Part shown: positions 28,447-36,651 of the stretch, piece after piece | Layout of the letters: every line of letters starts with the position of its first letter | How positions within the stretch are numbered: position 1 is the stretch's first letter | Origin: Pseudomonas oryzae | Lineage (GTDB): Bacteria > Pseudomonadota > Gammaproteobacteria > Pseudomonadales > Pseudomonadaceae | Length of the DNA stretch: 64,000 bases | Assembly: GCF_900104805.1 (NCBI RefSeq) | Contig: NZ_LT629751.1 | Span: forward strand, 372,001-436,000 | Reading direction: 5' to 3' | The notes under the pieces: model-generated | Databases searched by the model: none | Seen by the model: only the letters and a program-made list of their open reading frames with translations | Told to the model about the DNA's origin: nothing | Made by a program: the position numbers and the translations under genes

Positions 28447-28478
28447 CAATAAAAACAATAATTTATGAATTTTTATTG
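28447..28478. promoter_or_regulatory. AT-rich inverted repeat upstream of the flavin monooxygenase
   Basis: In an unusually AT-rich patch (about 28420-28495), CAATAAAAA (28447-28455) and TTTTTATTG (28470-28478) are exact inverted 9-mers with a 14-bp spacer. This could be a regulator-binding site. The whole gap 28216-28733 holds no convincing gene; a 53-codon minus-strand frame at 28555-28716 is described among the rejected items. Confidence 0.35.
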
Positions 28479-28733
28479 TGATGTTAACGATTTTTCGGGC
28501 TGGCGGATTGCCCGGGGATGAGTCGTGGCGATTCCATGAAAAATGCAATCTTGTCTATGAAAGGTGCATTCTGTCGCACTCTGCCCCGTCCCATAATGGC
28601 TCCCAGATTGCTGCGGCGGCCAAGCGTGCCGCCTGCCGATCGACCAGACTGAACAGATCCTGGTAGTTGGACCGCCCCACGTGCAGGCGGTTACAGAACG
28701 CAGAATAAGTATCCATCGGGTAGACAGACAGCC

Positions 28734-29903
28734 ATGAAAAGAGCGAACCCCCTCCTCGACAAGCTGCAAACCATCCTGCCGGCCATCGCTGCCAATGCCG
28801 CCCGGGCGGAGCTCGAGCGCAAGGTGCCGGAAGAGAACATCGCTCTGCTGAAGAGCATCGGCATGCACCGTGCCTTCCAGCCGAAGGCCTACGGTGGTCT
28901 GGAGATCTCCCTGCCCGAGTTCACCGATTGCGTGGCCGCGCTGGCCGGCGCCTGCGGCGGCACCGCCTGGGCCTTCAGCCTGCTGTGCACCCACAGCCAC
29001 CAGTTGGCCATGTTCCCCAAGCAGCTGCAGGACGAGGTGTGGGGCGACAACCCGGACGCCACCGCCAGCAGCAGCATCGCGCCGTTCAGCACCATCGAGG
29101 AAACCGAGGGCGGCGTGCTGCTCAGCGGCGAGATGGGCTGGAGCAGCGGCTGCGACCACGCGGAGTGGGCCATCGTCGGCATGCGCCGCAAGAATGCCGA
29201 AGGCGAGCTGGTGTACAGCTTCGGCGTGCTGCCGCGCAGCGACTACGAAATCCGTGACGACTGGTTCTCCGTCGGCATGCGCAGCAGCGGCTCGAAGACC
29301 CTGGTGATCAAGAACGCCTTCATCCCCAACCACCGCATCCAGGCGGCCAAGGACATGATGGAAGGCAAGTCCGCCGGCTTCGGTCTGTATCCGGACAGCA
29401 AGATCTTCTACACCCCGTATCGTCCGTACTTCGCCTGTGGCTTCGCCGCCATCAGCCTGGGCATCGCCGAGCGCATGCTGGTCGCCTTCAAGGAGAAGCA
29501 GAAGAACCGCGTGCGTGCCTACACCGGCGCCAACGTCGGTGCCGCTACTCCGGCGCTGATGCGCCTGGCCGAGTCGACCCACCAGGTCGCCGCCGCCCGC
29601 GCCTTCCTTGAGAAGACCTGGGAAGAGCACGCCGAATACGGCGAGCGCCACCAGTACCCGAGCCGCGAGACCCTGGCCTACTGGCGTACCAACCAGGCCT
29701 ACGCGGTGAAGATGTGCATCGCCGCCGTCGACCGCCTGTTCGAGGCCGCCGGTGCCACCAGCTGGTTCGAGAACAGCGAGATCCAGCGCCTGTTCCGCGA
29801 CTCGCACATGACCGGCGCGCACGCCTACACCGACTACGACGTCTGCGCGCAGATCCTCGGCCGCGAGCTGATGGGCCTGGAGCCGGATCCGACCATGGTG
29901 TAA
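28734..29903 (+). CDS. Flavin-dependent monooxygenase of the acyl-CoA dehydrogenase fold (HsaA/HpaH C2-like)
   Basis: The 389-residue product has the acyl-CoA dehydrogenase fold without its usual catalytic Glu motif. The segment LLSGEMGWSSGCDHAEWAIVG resembles group D flavin monooxygenases such as HsaA and the oxygenase part of p-hydroxyphenylacetate hydroxylase. These use reduced flavin from a separate reductase to hydroxylate aromatic compounds. No reductase gene is adjacent, so the partner must be elsewhere. The substrate is unknown. An AT-rich regulatory patch lies upstream and a strong terminator downstream. Confidence 0.8.
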   Translation: MKRANPLLDKLQTILPAIAANAARAELERKVPEENIALLKSIGMHRAFQPKAYGGLEISLPEFTDCVAALAGACGGTAWAFSLLCTHSHQLAMFPKQLQDEVWGDNPDATASSSIAPFSTIEETEGGVLLSGEMGWSSGCDHAEWAIVGMRRKNAEGELVYSFGVLPRSDYEIRDDWFSVGMRSSGSKTLVIKNAFIPNHRIQAAKDMMEGKSAGFGLYPDSKIFYTPYRPYFACGFAAISLGIAERMLVAFKEKQKNRVRAYTGANVGAATPALMRLAESTHQVAAARAFLEKTWEEHAEYGERHQYPSRETLAYWRTNQAYAVKMCIAAVDRLFEAAGATSWFENSEIQRLFRDSHMTGAHAYTDYDVCAQILGRELMGLEPDPTMV

Positions 29904-29919
29904 GCCGTACTGCAGTGCG

Positions 29920-29955
29920 AAAAAGGGGGATCGCCGTGAGGCGATCCCCCTTTTT
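29920..29955 (+). terminator. Strong Rho-independent terminator
   Basis: AAAAAGGGGGATCGCC and GGCGATCCCCCTTTTT form a perfect 16-bp stem with a four-base GTGA loop and a T-run. It ends the flavin monooxygenase transcript and may also serve the minus-strand gene that ends at 29979. Confidence 0.92.
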
Positions 29956-29978
29956 CGTTGTGCCGCGGCGGCAGGCCC

Positions 29979-30311
29979 TCAGTCGAGGCGGGTGAAGGTG
30001 ACGGTGCCGACGCCCTCGACCTGCTGCACCAGGGTCGCGCCGCCATTCTCGACACGTGCATGCAGCAGGGCGGCGCCGCGCGGGTCGCGGGCGGTCAGGT
30101 AGCCGTCCCTGTGCTCCCAGGCGGCGACCGGCAGCCGATTGTCGCCCTCGCGGATGTACTTCTCGTTCAGCTCCACCGTGGCGCTGCGCACCTTGACCCC
30201 GGCCGCCTCGGTGGTCATGGCGTAGGTGCCTTCGATGCGGCTGTCGGCGAGGGCGGTGCCGGTCAGGGCGGTGAGGAGGAGGGCGAGAGGAGCGAGGCGG
30301 GAAATCTTCAT
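29979..30311 (-). CDS. Small exported protein of unknown function
   Basis: The 110-residue product has a clear signal peptide (LAPLALLLTALTGTALA, cleavage before DS) and a mature part of about 88 residues with a beta-strand pattern (GATLVQQVEGVGTVTFTRLD). I do not recognise a family. The gene stands alone between terminators. A long AT-rich inverted repeat about 160 bp upstream of its start may control it. Confidence 0.75.
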   Translation of the reverse strand: MKISRLAPLALLLTALTGTALADSRIEGTYAMTTEAAGVKVRSATVELNEKYIREGDNRLPVAAWEHRDGYLTARDPRGAALLHARVENGGATLVQQVEGVGTVTFTRLD

Positions 30312-30470
30312 GGCTTACCTTCCTTGATGATGACGTATCACGCGGTTCCCGGCGCCGTCAGGCGCTCTGCCCACCGCAGCGGGGGCGAGCCGTAGCCGAT
30401 CGCGCCTCGGTGGCAGCGGCGGGGTGCGAGTCCAGCTTAAGCGTCCTGCTGGCCGAATTTGTTGACCTTT

Positions 30471-30508
30471 TCATGAATAAATTCAGCAAAATGATGAATT
30501 TTTCATGA
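30471..30508. promoter_or_regulatory. Long AT-rich inverted repeat
   Basis: TCATGAATAAATTCA (30471-30485) and TGAATTTTTCATGA (30495-30508) are inverted copies with a single extra base, separated by nine bases. It is the longest AT-rich palindrome I see in the window and lies between the haemoglobin terminator and the exported-protein gene. A repressor or activator site is likely. Confidence 0.45.
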
Positions 30509-30529
30509 CGAAAGCGCTTCGGGCGAAAA

Positions 30530-30550
30530 AGCCCCGCCGGCGGCGGGGCT
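30530..30550 (-). terminator. Terminator of the truncated haemoglobin gene
   Basis: On the minus strand AGCCCCGCC and GGCGGGGCT form a 9-bp stem with a three-base loop followed by a run of T residues. It lies about 20 bp after the stop of the haemoglobin gene. Confidence 0.85.
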
Positions 30551-30568
30551 GCGGTCGTGTGAACCGGT

Positions 30569-30964
30569 TCAGGCCGGCGCGGAGGTCTCGCGGTTGCGGA
30601 TCATCTCGGCGATGCCCTGCAGCGGGCGCTTGAGCATGGCCTTCACCTCGTCGCTGGCGCCGACCTGCTCCAGGGCCTTGTCCATGCACAGCAGCCACTG
30701 GTCGCGCTCGCGCGGGCCGATGGCGAACGGCCGGTGCGGGCCGGTCATGCAGATCGAGCCGTACTTCTGCGCATACAGGTGCGGCCCGCCGAGCCAGCCG
30801 GACATGTACTCGAACAGCTTCTGGCGTATCCCCGAGAGATCGGCGCCATGCATGCGGCGGATGTCGGCCGCCTCCGGCAGTTCATCCATGCACTGGTAGA
30901 AGGCATCGCACAGACGGCGCACGCCGTCCTCGCCGCCCAGCAGCTGGTAGGGGGTCTGATTCAT
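30569..30964 (-). CDS. Group II truncated haemoglobin
   Basis: The 131-residue product has the truncated globin layout. The signature GGPHLYAQKYGS is close to the family GGPxxYxxxxG motif, and the following PHRPFAIG supplies the proximal His. Helical residues typical of group II follow (RDQWLLCMDKALEQVG). Group II globins handle oxygen, NO or peroxide chemistry. The start at ATG 30964 is chosen because the longer upstream reading frame lacks family resemblance. Confidence 0.9.
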   Translation of the reverse strand: MNQTPYQLLGGEDGVRRLCDAFYQCMDELPEAADIRRMHGADLSGIRQKLFEYMSGWLGGPHLYAQKYGSICMTGPHRPFAIGPRERDQWLLCMDKALEQVGASDEVKAMLKRPLQGIAEMIRNRETSAPA

Positions 30965-31200
30965 TGTTGTGGCTCCGCCGGGGTGGGAAAAGCGAATGTT
31001 GCCGGAGCGAAGGCGGGCAGGGATTGATGCAGGGCAGGGATGGGGCGGCAATTCGGATCGCTAGGCACTGCTGGCGCAGTTGGACGCGGCGCATGCGCCC
31101 TGAGAGGTCGCGCGTTGGCGGATGCATCCATGGCGCGGCGCCCTGCCAGTATTCTGCGCTGACGGGATAACGACGCAACTCCAGGGCGCGCCGGTGGGCG

Positions 31201-31635
31201 GTGCGCTTCCTTGGCAAGGTGTGGGGCTACCAGCCGTCGCTGGCGGCGATGCGCGAGCCGATGCAGGTGTTCGCCTGGGATCACGGCATCATCACCGACG
31301 ACCTGGTGCGCATGCGCTATGAGGCGAGCATCCGCGACGACGTGCAGACCCGCTTCGCCCAGCTATTCCCGGCGCCGCGCCAGCAGGGCATCGAGATGCT
31401 CGCGGTGGACGAGGCCGCGCTGCGCCAGCTGCCGCAGCCGACCCTGATCATCCACGGCCGTGACGACCAGGTGATCCCGCTGGAGGCTTCCGAGCGGCTG
31501 CTCCGCCTGATCCCCCACGCCCAGCTGCACGTGTTCGGCGAGTGTGGCCACTGGGTGCAGATCGAGAAGGCCGCCGACTTCAGCCGACTGCTCATCGACT
31601 TCCTGTGCGCGGCGCGCGAGGAGAACCAGGCATGA
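31201..31635 (+). pseudogene. Alpha/beta-hydrolase remnant lacking its N-terminal half
   Basis: The frame encodes only the C-terminal half of an alpha/beta hydrolase of the DmpD/BphD/MhpC type: the cap region, then the catalytic Asp in LIIHGRDDQVIP and the catalytic His in ECGHWVQIEKA. The oxyanion hole and the nucleophile Ser motif are absent. An in-frame TAA at 31168 lies just upstream, so no longer protein is possible. A 5' deletion is the simplest cause. The frame overlaps the downstream lipocalin-like gene by 4 bp, as an intact operon partner would. Confidence 0.75.
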
Positions 31636-32069
31636 ACAAGGAAACCATCCGCGGACGCTGGAACATCCTGTCCTGGGAACAGCTCTACGACGACGGCCGC
31701 GTGGTCCATCCGATGGGCACCGACCTGGAGGGCTTCATCGAGTACGGCCCCTACGGCATGTTCTGCGTGATCGCCAGGAAGGATCGCGAAGTTTTCACCA
31801 CCGGCGGCCAGTGGTCGGCCAGCGATGCGGAGAAGGCCGCCGCCTACGGCAGCTACCTGACCTACGCCGGGCCCTACGAGGTCGAGGGCGACACCGTCCG
31901 CCACCATGTGCGCCACAGCCTGTTCCCCAACTGGGAGGGCGGCTCGCAGAAGCGCGTCGCGGTGCTGGACGGCGGCGTGCTGTCGCTCACCGCGCGCCTG
32001 GAGGAGGGCACCGCGGAGGCGCGCACCGCCAAGCTGGTATGGACCCGCGCGCTGCCGGCCGGGGCCTGA
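31632..32069 (+). CDS. Lipocalin-like domain protein
   Basis: The 145-residue product begins MNKETIRGRWNILSWEQLYDDGRVVHPMG and continues with beta-strands and the segment LEGFIEYGPYGMFCVIARKD, which matches the small lipocalin-like domain family. Members are thought to bind small hydrophobic ligands. It is coupled by a 4-bp overlap to the hydrolase remnant upstream, so its original partner has been lost. A terminator follows. Confidence 0.8.
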   Translation: MNKETIRGRWNILSWEQLYDDGRVVHPMGTDLEGFIEYGPYGMFCVIARKDREVFTTGGQWSASDAEKAAAYGSYLTYAGPYEVEGDTVRHHVRHSLFPNWEGGSQKRVAVLDGGVLSLTARLEEGTAEARTAKLVWTRALPAGA

Positions 32070-32089
32070 GGGGAATCGCAGGCAATAAA

Positions 32090-32121
32090 AAAGCGCGCGT
32101 CCCGTGAGGGGCGCGCGCTTT
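32090..32121 (+). terminator. Rho-independent terminator
   Basis: AAAGCGCGCGTCCC and GGGGCGCGCGCTTT form a long GC stem with a short loop. It lies 20 bp after the lipocalin-like gene and before the convergent VanZ-like gene. Confidence 0.8.
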
Positions 32122-32162
32122 GTCGCTTCCGGACTGGGGCGTCGGGTCCGGAGCTGGTCGAC

Positions 32163-32513
32163 TCACCTGCAGGCGGGGCGCAGCAGTCGATAGAGCTGTG
32201 CAAGCCCATGCCAGCCCAACCAGGCCAGGGCCACCCCCGCGAGGTTGGCGGCGATGTCCAGTTCGCTGAACTGGCGTGCCGGCTGCAGGTATTTCTGCAG
32301 CCACTCCAGGAAGGGCGCGAGGGCCAGCAGCGTGCTCCACAGCAGCCAGCCCGGCAGCCGCTGGAAGGCCAGCCGGCTGGTCAGCGACAGGGCGCCGAAG
32401 GCCAACAGATGCAGAGCCTTGTCCGACTGCTCGAACAGCTCCGGCGGTGATTCCGGACGGAACATGCCGTACAGGAACACCGCCAGGCAGGCCAGGAAAG
32501 GCAGTGCCCTCAA
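32163..32513 (-). CDS. VanZ-like membrane protein
   Basis: The 116-residue product has three to four membrane helices and the VanZ-type segments [16 protein letters not shown] and [22 protein letters not shown], with conserved His and Asp. The family is named after the teicoplanin-resistance protein but is widespread with unknown role. Its start overlaps the algC stop by 4 bp, so it is translated from the algC transcript. Confidence 0.85.
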   Translation of the reverse strand: MRALPFLACLAVFLYGMFRPESPPELFEQSDKALHLLAFGALSLTSRLAFQRLPGWLLWSTLLALAPFLEWLQKYLQPARQFSELDIAANLAGVALAWLGWHGLAQLYRLLRPACR

Positions 32514-33886
32514 GCCTTGTCACCGCCGATCTGGGTCAGCAACTCGGCGGTCTTGGCCTGCATCAGCGCGTCGTCGCCGCGGCTTTCCACGTTCAGGCGA
32601 ATCACCGGCTCGGTGTTGGAAGCGCGCAGGTTGAAGCGCCAGTCGGCGAAGCTCACGCTGAGGCCGTCGGTGTAGTCCACTTCGGCGGTATCGGTGCGGT
32701 ACAGCGACTCGATGCGCTTGAGCACCGCCGGCGCTTCGGCGACCTTGAGGTTGATCTCGCCGGAGGAGGGGAAGGCGGCGATACGCTCGCCGACCAGCGC
32801 GGACAGCGACTGGCCACGGCTGCACATCAGCTCGGCCACCAGCAGCCACGGGATCATGCCGCTGTCGCAGTAGGCGAAGTCGCGGAAGTAGTGGTGCGCG
32901 CTCATCTCACCGCCGTAGATGGCATCCACTTCGCGCATCTTCTGCTTGATGAAGGCATGCCCGGCCTTGCACTGCACCGCTTCGCCGCCGCTCTGCTCGA
33001 CGATGGCCAGGGTGTTCCAGGTCAGGCGCGGGTCGTGGATGATCCGCGCGCCCGCCTCCTTGCGCAGGAAGGCCTCGGCCAGCAGGCCGACGATGTAGTA
33101 GCCCTCGATGAAGCCGCCCTTCTCGTCGAACAGGAAGCAGCGGTCGAAGTCGCCGTCCCAGGCGATGCCCAGGTCGGCGCCGTGGGCCAGCACAGCGTCG
33201 CGGGTCGCCGCGCGGTTGTCTTCCAGCATCGGGTTGGGGATGCCGTTGGGGAAGCTGCAATCCGGCTCGTGGTTGACCTTGATGAACTCGAAGGGCACGC
33301 CGCGTGCCTTGAGCGCCGTCTCGATGGCATCCAGCACCGGGCCGGCGGCACCGTTGCCGGCGTTGACCACCAGCTTCAGCGGCCTGAGCGCGGCGGTATC
33401 GATGTAGGACAGCAGGTGCTCGACGTAGGCGGCGCGGTTGGACACCTCACGCAGTTCGCCAGGCAGCGCCGCCGGAGCGGCGAATTCGGCCTTCTCGGCC
33501 ATCAGGCGGATGTCTTCCAGGCCGGTGTCGCGGCTGATCGGCTGCGAGCCCTCGCGCACCAGCTTGAAGCCGTTGTAGTCGATCGGGTTGTGCGAGGCGG
33601 TCACCTCGATGCCGCCGTCGGCGCCCAGGTTCCAGGTGGCGAAGTACACCTCTTCGGTGCCGGTCATGCCGAGGTCCAGCACGGTCACGCCGGCCTCCTG
33701 CAGGCCGCGGGCCAGCGCGGCCTTGAGCGCCGGAGAGGTCTCGCGTACGTCGCCGCCGAGCACCACGGTCTTCGGTTTCAGCCACTCGGCGTAGGCGCGG
33801 GCGATGCGGTAGGCGATGTCTTCGTTCAGCTCGCGGCCGAGCTGGCCGCGGATGTCATAGGCTTTGAAGCAGGTCAGGGTGGTCAT
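32510..33886 (-). CDS. algC: Phosphomannomutase/phosphoglucomutase
   Basis: The enzyme interconverts the 6- and 1-phosphates of mannose and glucose, feeding GDP-mannose and UDP-glucose synthesis. The 458-residue product has the phosphoserine loop [15 protein letters not shown], the metal-binding DGDFDRCF and the sugar-binding [10 protein letters not shown], with the C-terminal [10 protein letters not shown] phosphate loop. Length matches Pseudomonas AlgC. It precedes the exopolysaccharide locus. On the minus strand, a TATACT box at 34057-34062 could be its -10 element. Confidence 0.95.
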   Translation of the reverse strand: MTTLTCFKAYDIRGQLGRELNEDIAYRIARAYAEWLKPKTVVLGGDVRETSPALKAALARGLQEAGVTVLDLGMTGTEEVYFATWNLGADGGIEVTASHNPIDYNGFKLVREGSQPISRDTGLEDIRLMAEKAEFAAPAALPGELREVSNRAAYVEHLLSYIDTAALRPLKLVVNAGNGAAGPVLDAIETALKARGVPFEFIKVNHEPDCSFPNGIPNPMLEDNRAATRDAVLAHGADLGIAWDGDFDRCFLFDEKGGFIEGYYIVGLLAEAFLRKEAGARIIHDPRLTWNTLAIVEQSGGEAVQCKAGHAFIKQKMREVDAIYGGEMSAHHYFRDFAYCDSGMIPWLLVAELMCSRGQSLSALVGERIAAFPSSGEINLKVAEAPAVLKRIESLYRTDTAEVDYTDGLSVSFADWRFNLRASNTEPVIRLNVESRGDDALMQAKTAELLTQIGGDKA

Positions 33887-34133
33887 CGATCATTCACCGG
33901 CGGCGTCCGGCCGCATGGGTTGGGTGTTGCTTGGTTGCGGATATTGCCGTCCCGGACGGATTGGCCGCGGCGGCGAAACTGCTTGGTGCAGCAAGAGCAA
34001 TGTGGTTGGTGCTGCGGGGCTGGCTGGCGGGCCGCGCCTGGCGATACAGGGTGCGGAGTATAGCTGCAGGCCGTGTCAGGAGGCTCCTCAGTTACGTTGG
34101 ATGGGGCGGGCGACGTTCTGTACCCAAGTCGGG

Positions 34134-34162
34134 TTGGTGAGTGCGGAGCGCTTCCTTATACT
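34134..34162 (+). promoter_or_regulatory. Likely sigma-70 promoter of the O-antigen-ligase-like gene
   Basis: TTGGTG (34134-34139) and TATACT (34157-34162) have an ideal 17-bp spacer. A small leader hairpin (GCCGCC/GGCGGC, 34189-34205) lies between it and the gene start. The rest of the 33887-34230 gap shows no gene, only the divergent control regions of algC and the ligase-like gene. Confidence 0.6.
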
Positions 34163-34230
34163 GGCGCGCCTTTCCGAATGACGGACCAGCCGCCAGCGTG
34201 GCGGCCCTGCCTTGCATGGAAACCACCCCC

Positions 34231-35580
34231 ATGTCGCACAGATCCAGCCGCCTCGAGCGGTTTCTCGTTGTCGCTGCCCTGCTGCTGCTCGTCTGGCTGC
34301 CGTTGCCGCTGGGCAGCAACCGCGAGTGGGCCGTTGGCCTGTTCATCGCGCTGACCGGCCTGCTGGCCGGACTATGGACGCTTGACCAGTTCCGCTGCCG
34401 ACGCCCAGCTGGACCGGCCGTGAAGGCGGCTGTGCCCTTGCTTGGCCTGCTGCTGGGCGCCCAGGGCTGGGTTGCCGCTCAGTGGCTATTCGGTCTGACG
34501 GCGGACAGTGGCGCGACCCTGCAGTACCTGTTACTGGGGATCGCCTACAGCCTGCTGTTCCTGCTGGTCATAGCGCTGTTCCACACACGGCAGCGGCTGA
34601 ACCTGCTGCTCGCCACCCTGGTCATCAGCGGCACCCTGCAGGCCTTCCATGGCGCGTTCATGACCCTGTCCGGCGTCGAGTGGCTGCTGGCCACGCCGAA
34701 GACTTCCTATATCGGCGACGCCACCGGCACCTTCGTCAACCGCAACCACCTTGCCGGCTACCTGGAGCTGACCCTTGCCTGCGGCATCGGCCTGCTCATG
34801 GCCCTGCGCGATACCCGACCGTTCCGCTGGCTGCACCTGCTGGAGATGCTCATGGGCGCCAAGGCCCGCCTGCGTCTCGGTCTGGTGGTCATGGTCATCG
34901 CCCTGGTGATGACCCACTCGCGCGGCGGCAACGCGGCCTTCTTCACCGCGCTGATGATCGTCGGCGGCATCTTCGTCCTGCGCGACAAGGACAACCGCCT
35001 GCGCAACGGCCTGATTCTCGCCAGCATCCTGCTCATCGACCTGCTGGTGATCAGCCAGTACTTCGGGCTCGAGCGCCTCAAGGACCGCGTACTCAACACC
35101 CGGCTGAACGACGTGGTGGTGGAGGGCCAGGTCATCGAGCGACAGAACATCGACCGCGACGAAGTGTTCGTCTACGCCCTGCCGCTGGCGCAGGAGCGGC
35201 CGCTGACCGGGCAGGGTGCCGGCAGCTTCGAGGCGGTGTTCCCGAAGTACCCGGGCGCGGATATCCGCAGCCATTTCGATCACGCGCACAACGACTACCT
35301 GCAGTTCTTCATCGAGTTCGGCCTGCTCGGCTGTCTGCCGCTGCTGGCCTTCGTCCTGCTGGCGCTGTGGCGTGCCCTGCAGGCGCTATGGCGGCGCGAC
35401 TCGCTGTATCGCAGCGGCGTCGGTTTCGGTGCCGCCATCGGCATCCTCGCCCTGGCCATCCACTCGTTCACCGATTTCAACCTGCAGATCCCGGCCAACG
35501 CCGCGACCCTGGTGGTGCTCTGCGCCATCGCGGTGCTGGCCAATGGCCACAGCAAGCCGCGCAGGCAAAGAATCGGCTGA
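34231..35580 (+). CDS. O-antigen ligase/polymerase family membrane protein
   Basis: The 449-residue product has about ten membrane helices and the Wzy_C-type segments GTFVNRNHLAGYLEL, THSRGGNAAFFT and a large loop with GQGAGSFEAVFPKY and FDHAHNDYLQFFIEFGLLG. It may ligate polysaccharide to lipid A-core or polymerise an exopolysaccharide; the family does not separate these by sequence alone. It is the only plus-strand gene near the locus and has its own promoter. An alternative start is ATG 34216. Confidence 0.85.
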   Translation: MSHRSSRLERFLVVAALLLLVWLPLPLGSNREWAVGLFIALTGLLAGLWTLDQFRCRRPAGPAVKAAVPLLGLLLGAQGWVAAQWLFGLTADSGATLQYLLLGIAYSLLFLLVIALFHTRQRLNLLLATLVISGTLQAFHGAFMTLSGVEWLLATPKTSYIGDATGTFVNRNHLAGYLELTLACGIGLLMALRDTRPFRWLHLLEMLMGAKARLRLGLVVMVIALVMTHSRGGNAAFFTALMIVGGIFVLRDKDNRLRNGLILASILLIDLLVISQYFGLERLKDRVLNTRLNDVVVEGQVIERQNIDRDEVFVYALPLAQERPLTGQGAGSFEAVFPKYPGADIRSHFDHAHNDYLQFFIEFGLLGCLPLLAFVLLALWRALQALWRRDSLYRSGVGFGAAIGILALAIHSFTDFNLQIPANAATLVVLCAIAVLANGHSKPRRQRIG

Positions 35581-35587
35581 GTAGCGA

Positions 35588-35633
35588 CCTCGCCCGCAAG
35601 CGCCGGCTCATCGGCCGGCGCTTGCGGGCGAGG
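35588..35633. terminator. Perfect 20-bp hairpin between convergent genes
   Basis: The arms 35588-35607 and 35614-35633 (CCTCGCCCGCAAGCGCCGGC and its complement) pair perfectly around six bases. There is no strong T-run. It may end transcripts from both the ligase-like gene and galU, or may be a REP-like element; the words GCTTGCGGGCGAGG resemble pseudomonad REPs. Confidence 0.6.
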
Positions 35634-35650
35634 CGACAGTCTGCAATCGA

Positions 35651-36484
35651 TTACAGGCCCTTGAGGTACAGGTTGTCGAAGCAGTAGTTGGTCGCCTCGA
35701 CGTAGCCCTCGGCGCTGCCGCAGTCGAAGCGCTGGCCCTTGAAGCGGTAGGCCAGCACGCAACCGCTCTGCGCCTGCTTCATCAGTGCATCGGTGATCTG
35801 AATCTCGCCACCCTTGCCCGGCTCGGTATCGGCAATCAGGTCGAAGATGTCCGGAGTGAGGATGTAGCGACCGATGATCGCCAGGTTGGACGGCGCGTCC
35901 TCCGGCCTGGGCTTCTCGACCATGGTATTCACCCGGTAGATGTCGTCGCGGATCATCTCGCCTGCGATCACGCCGTACTTGTGGGTCTGATCGCGCGGCA
36001 CTTCCTGGATGGCGACGATCGAGCAGCGGAACTGCTTGTACAGCTTGACCATCTGCTCCAGCACGCCGTCGCCACCGAGGTTCAGGCACAGGTCGTCGGC
36101 CAGCACCACGGCGAAGGGTTCGTCGCCGATCAGCGGGCGACCGCAGAGGATCGCGTGGCCCAGGCCCTTCATTTCCACCTGCCGGGTATAGGAAAAGGTG
36201 CACTGATCGATCAGTTCGCGCGTGCCGGCCAGGTATTTCTCCTTGTCGGTACCACGGATCTGGTGCTCCAGCTCGTAGCTGATGTCGAAGTGATCCTCCA
36301 GGGCGCGTTTGCCGCGGCCGGTGACGATGGCCATGTGCTGTAGGCCGGCAGCGCGTGCTTCTTCGACCGCGTACTGGATCAGCGGCTTGTTCACCACCGG
36401 CAGCATTTCCTTGGGCATGGCCTTGGTGGCGGGGAGGAAGCGGGTGCCGTAGCCGGCGGCGGGGAACAGGCATTTGCGGATCAT
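35651..36484 (-). CDS. galU: UTP-glucose-1-phosphate uridylyltransferase
   Basis: GalU makes UDP-glucose, the precursor of UDP-glucuronate and of the first sugar loaded on lipid carrier. The 277-residue product has the nucleotide-binding start FPAAGYGTRFLPATKAMPKEMLP, the catalytic KPLIQYAVEEA region and the later MVEKPRPEDAPSNLAIIGRYIL. Length is typical for Pseudomonas GalU. It is the last gene in the minus-strand polysaccharide series and is followed by the large hairpin. Confidence 0.95.
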   Translation of the reverse strand: MIRKCLFPAAGYGTRFLPATKAMPKEMLPVVNKPLIQYAVEEARAAGLQHMAIVTGRGKRALEDHFDISYELEHQIRGTDKEKYLAGTRELIDQCTFSYTRQVEMKGLGHAILCGRPLIGDEPFAVVLADDLCLNLGGDGVLEQMVKLYKQFRCSIVAIQEVPRDQTHKYGVIAGEMIRDDIYRVNTMVEKPRPEDAPSNLAIIGRYILTPDIFDLIADTEPGKGGEIQITDALMKQAQSGCVLAYRFKGQRFDCGSAEGYVEATNYCFDNLYLKGL

Positions 36485-36602
36485 GAATTCATCCTTGGTT
36501 TGGAAAAGGTGAAATGCCCCTGATCAGTGGGCTGCGGAGCCGGAGTGGAGCAGATTCAGGGCGTTTTCGAGGATGTGGAAGATTGCTCCGTACCTACGGA
36601 CT

Positions 36603-36650
36603 ATGGGAGCGGCGCCCTCGCCGCGAAAGCGGGCCGGTGGCCCGCCAGGC
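36603..36650. repeat. REP-like element between galE and galU
   Basis: The words TGGGAGCGGCGCCCTCGCCGCGAAAGCGGGC resemble the pseudomonad REP pattern (written here as TGGGAGCGG, CTCGCCGCG and AAAGCGGGC). GCGGGCC and GGCCCGC form a hairpin inside. It separates galE from galU. Confidence 0.5.
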
Positions 36651-36651
36651 T

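Noticed and set aside
28555-28716. A 53-codon minus-strand frame (MDTYSAFCNRLHVGRSNYQD...) divergent from the monooxygenase gene
   Set aside because: It reads somewhat like a protein, but no ribosome-binding site is visible and third-position GC is low for this genome. It could be a decayed gene start; support is too weak.
34057-34062. A full sigma-70 promoter for algC on the minus strand
   Set aside because: Only the TATACT -10 is convincing; no -35 box lies at a suitable distance.
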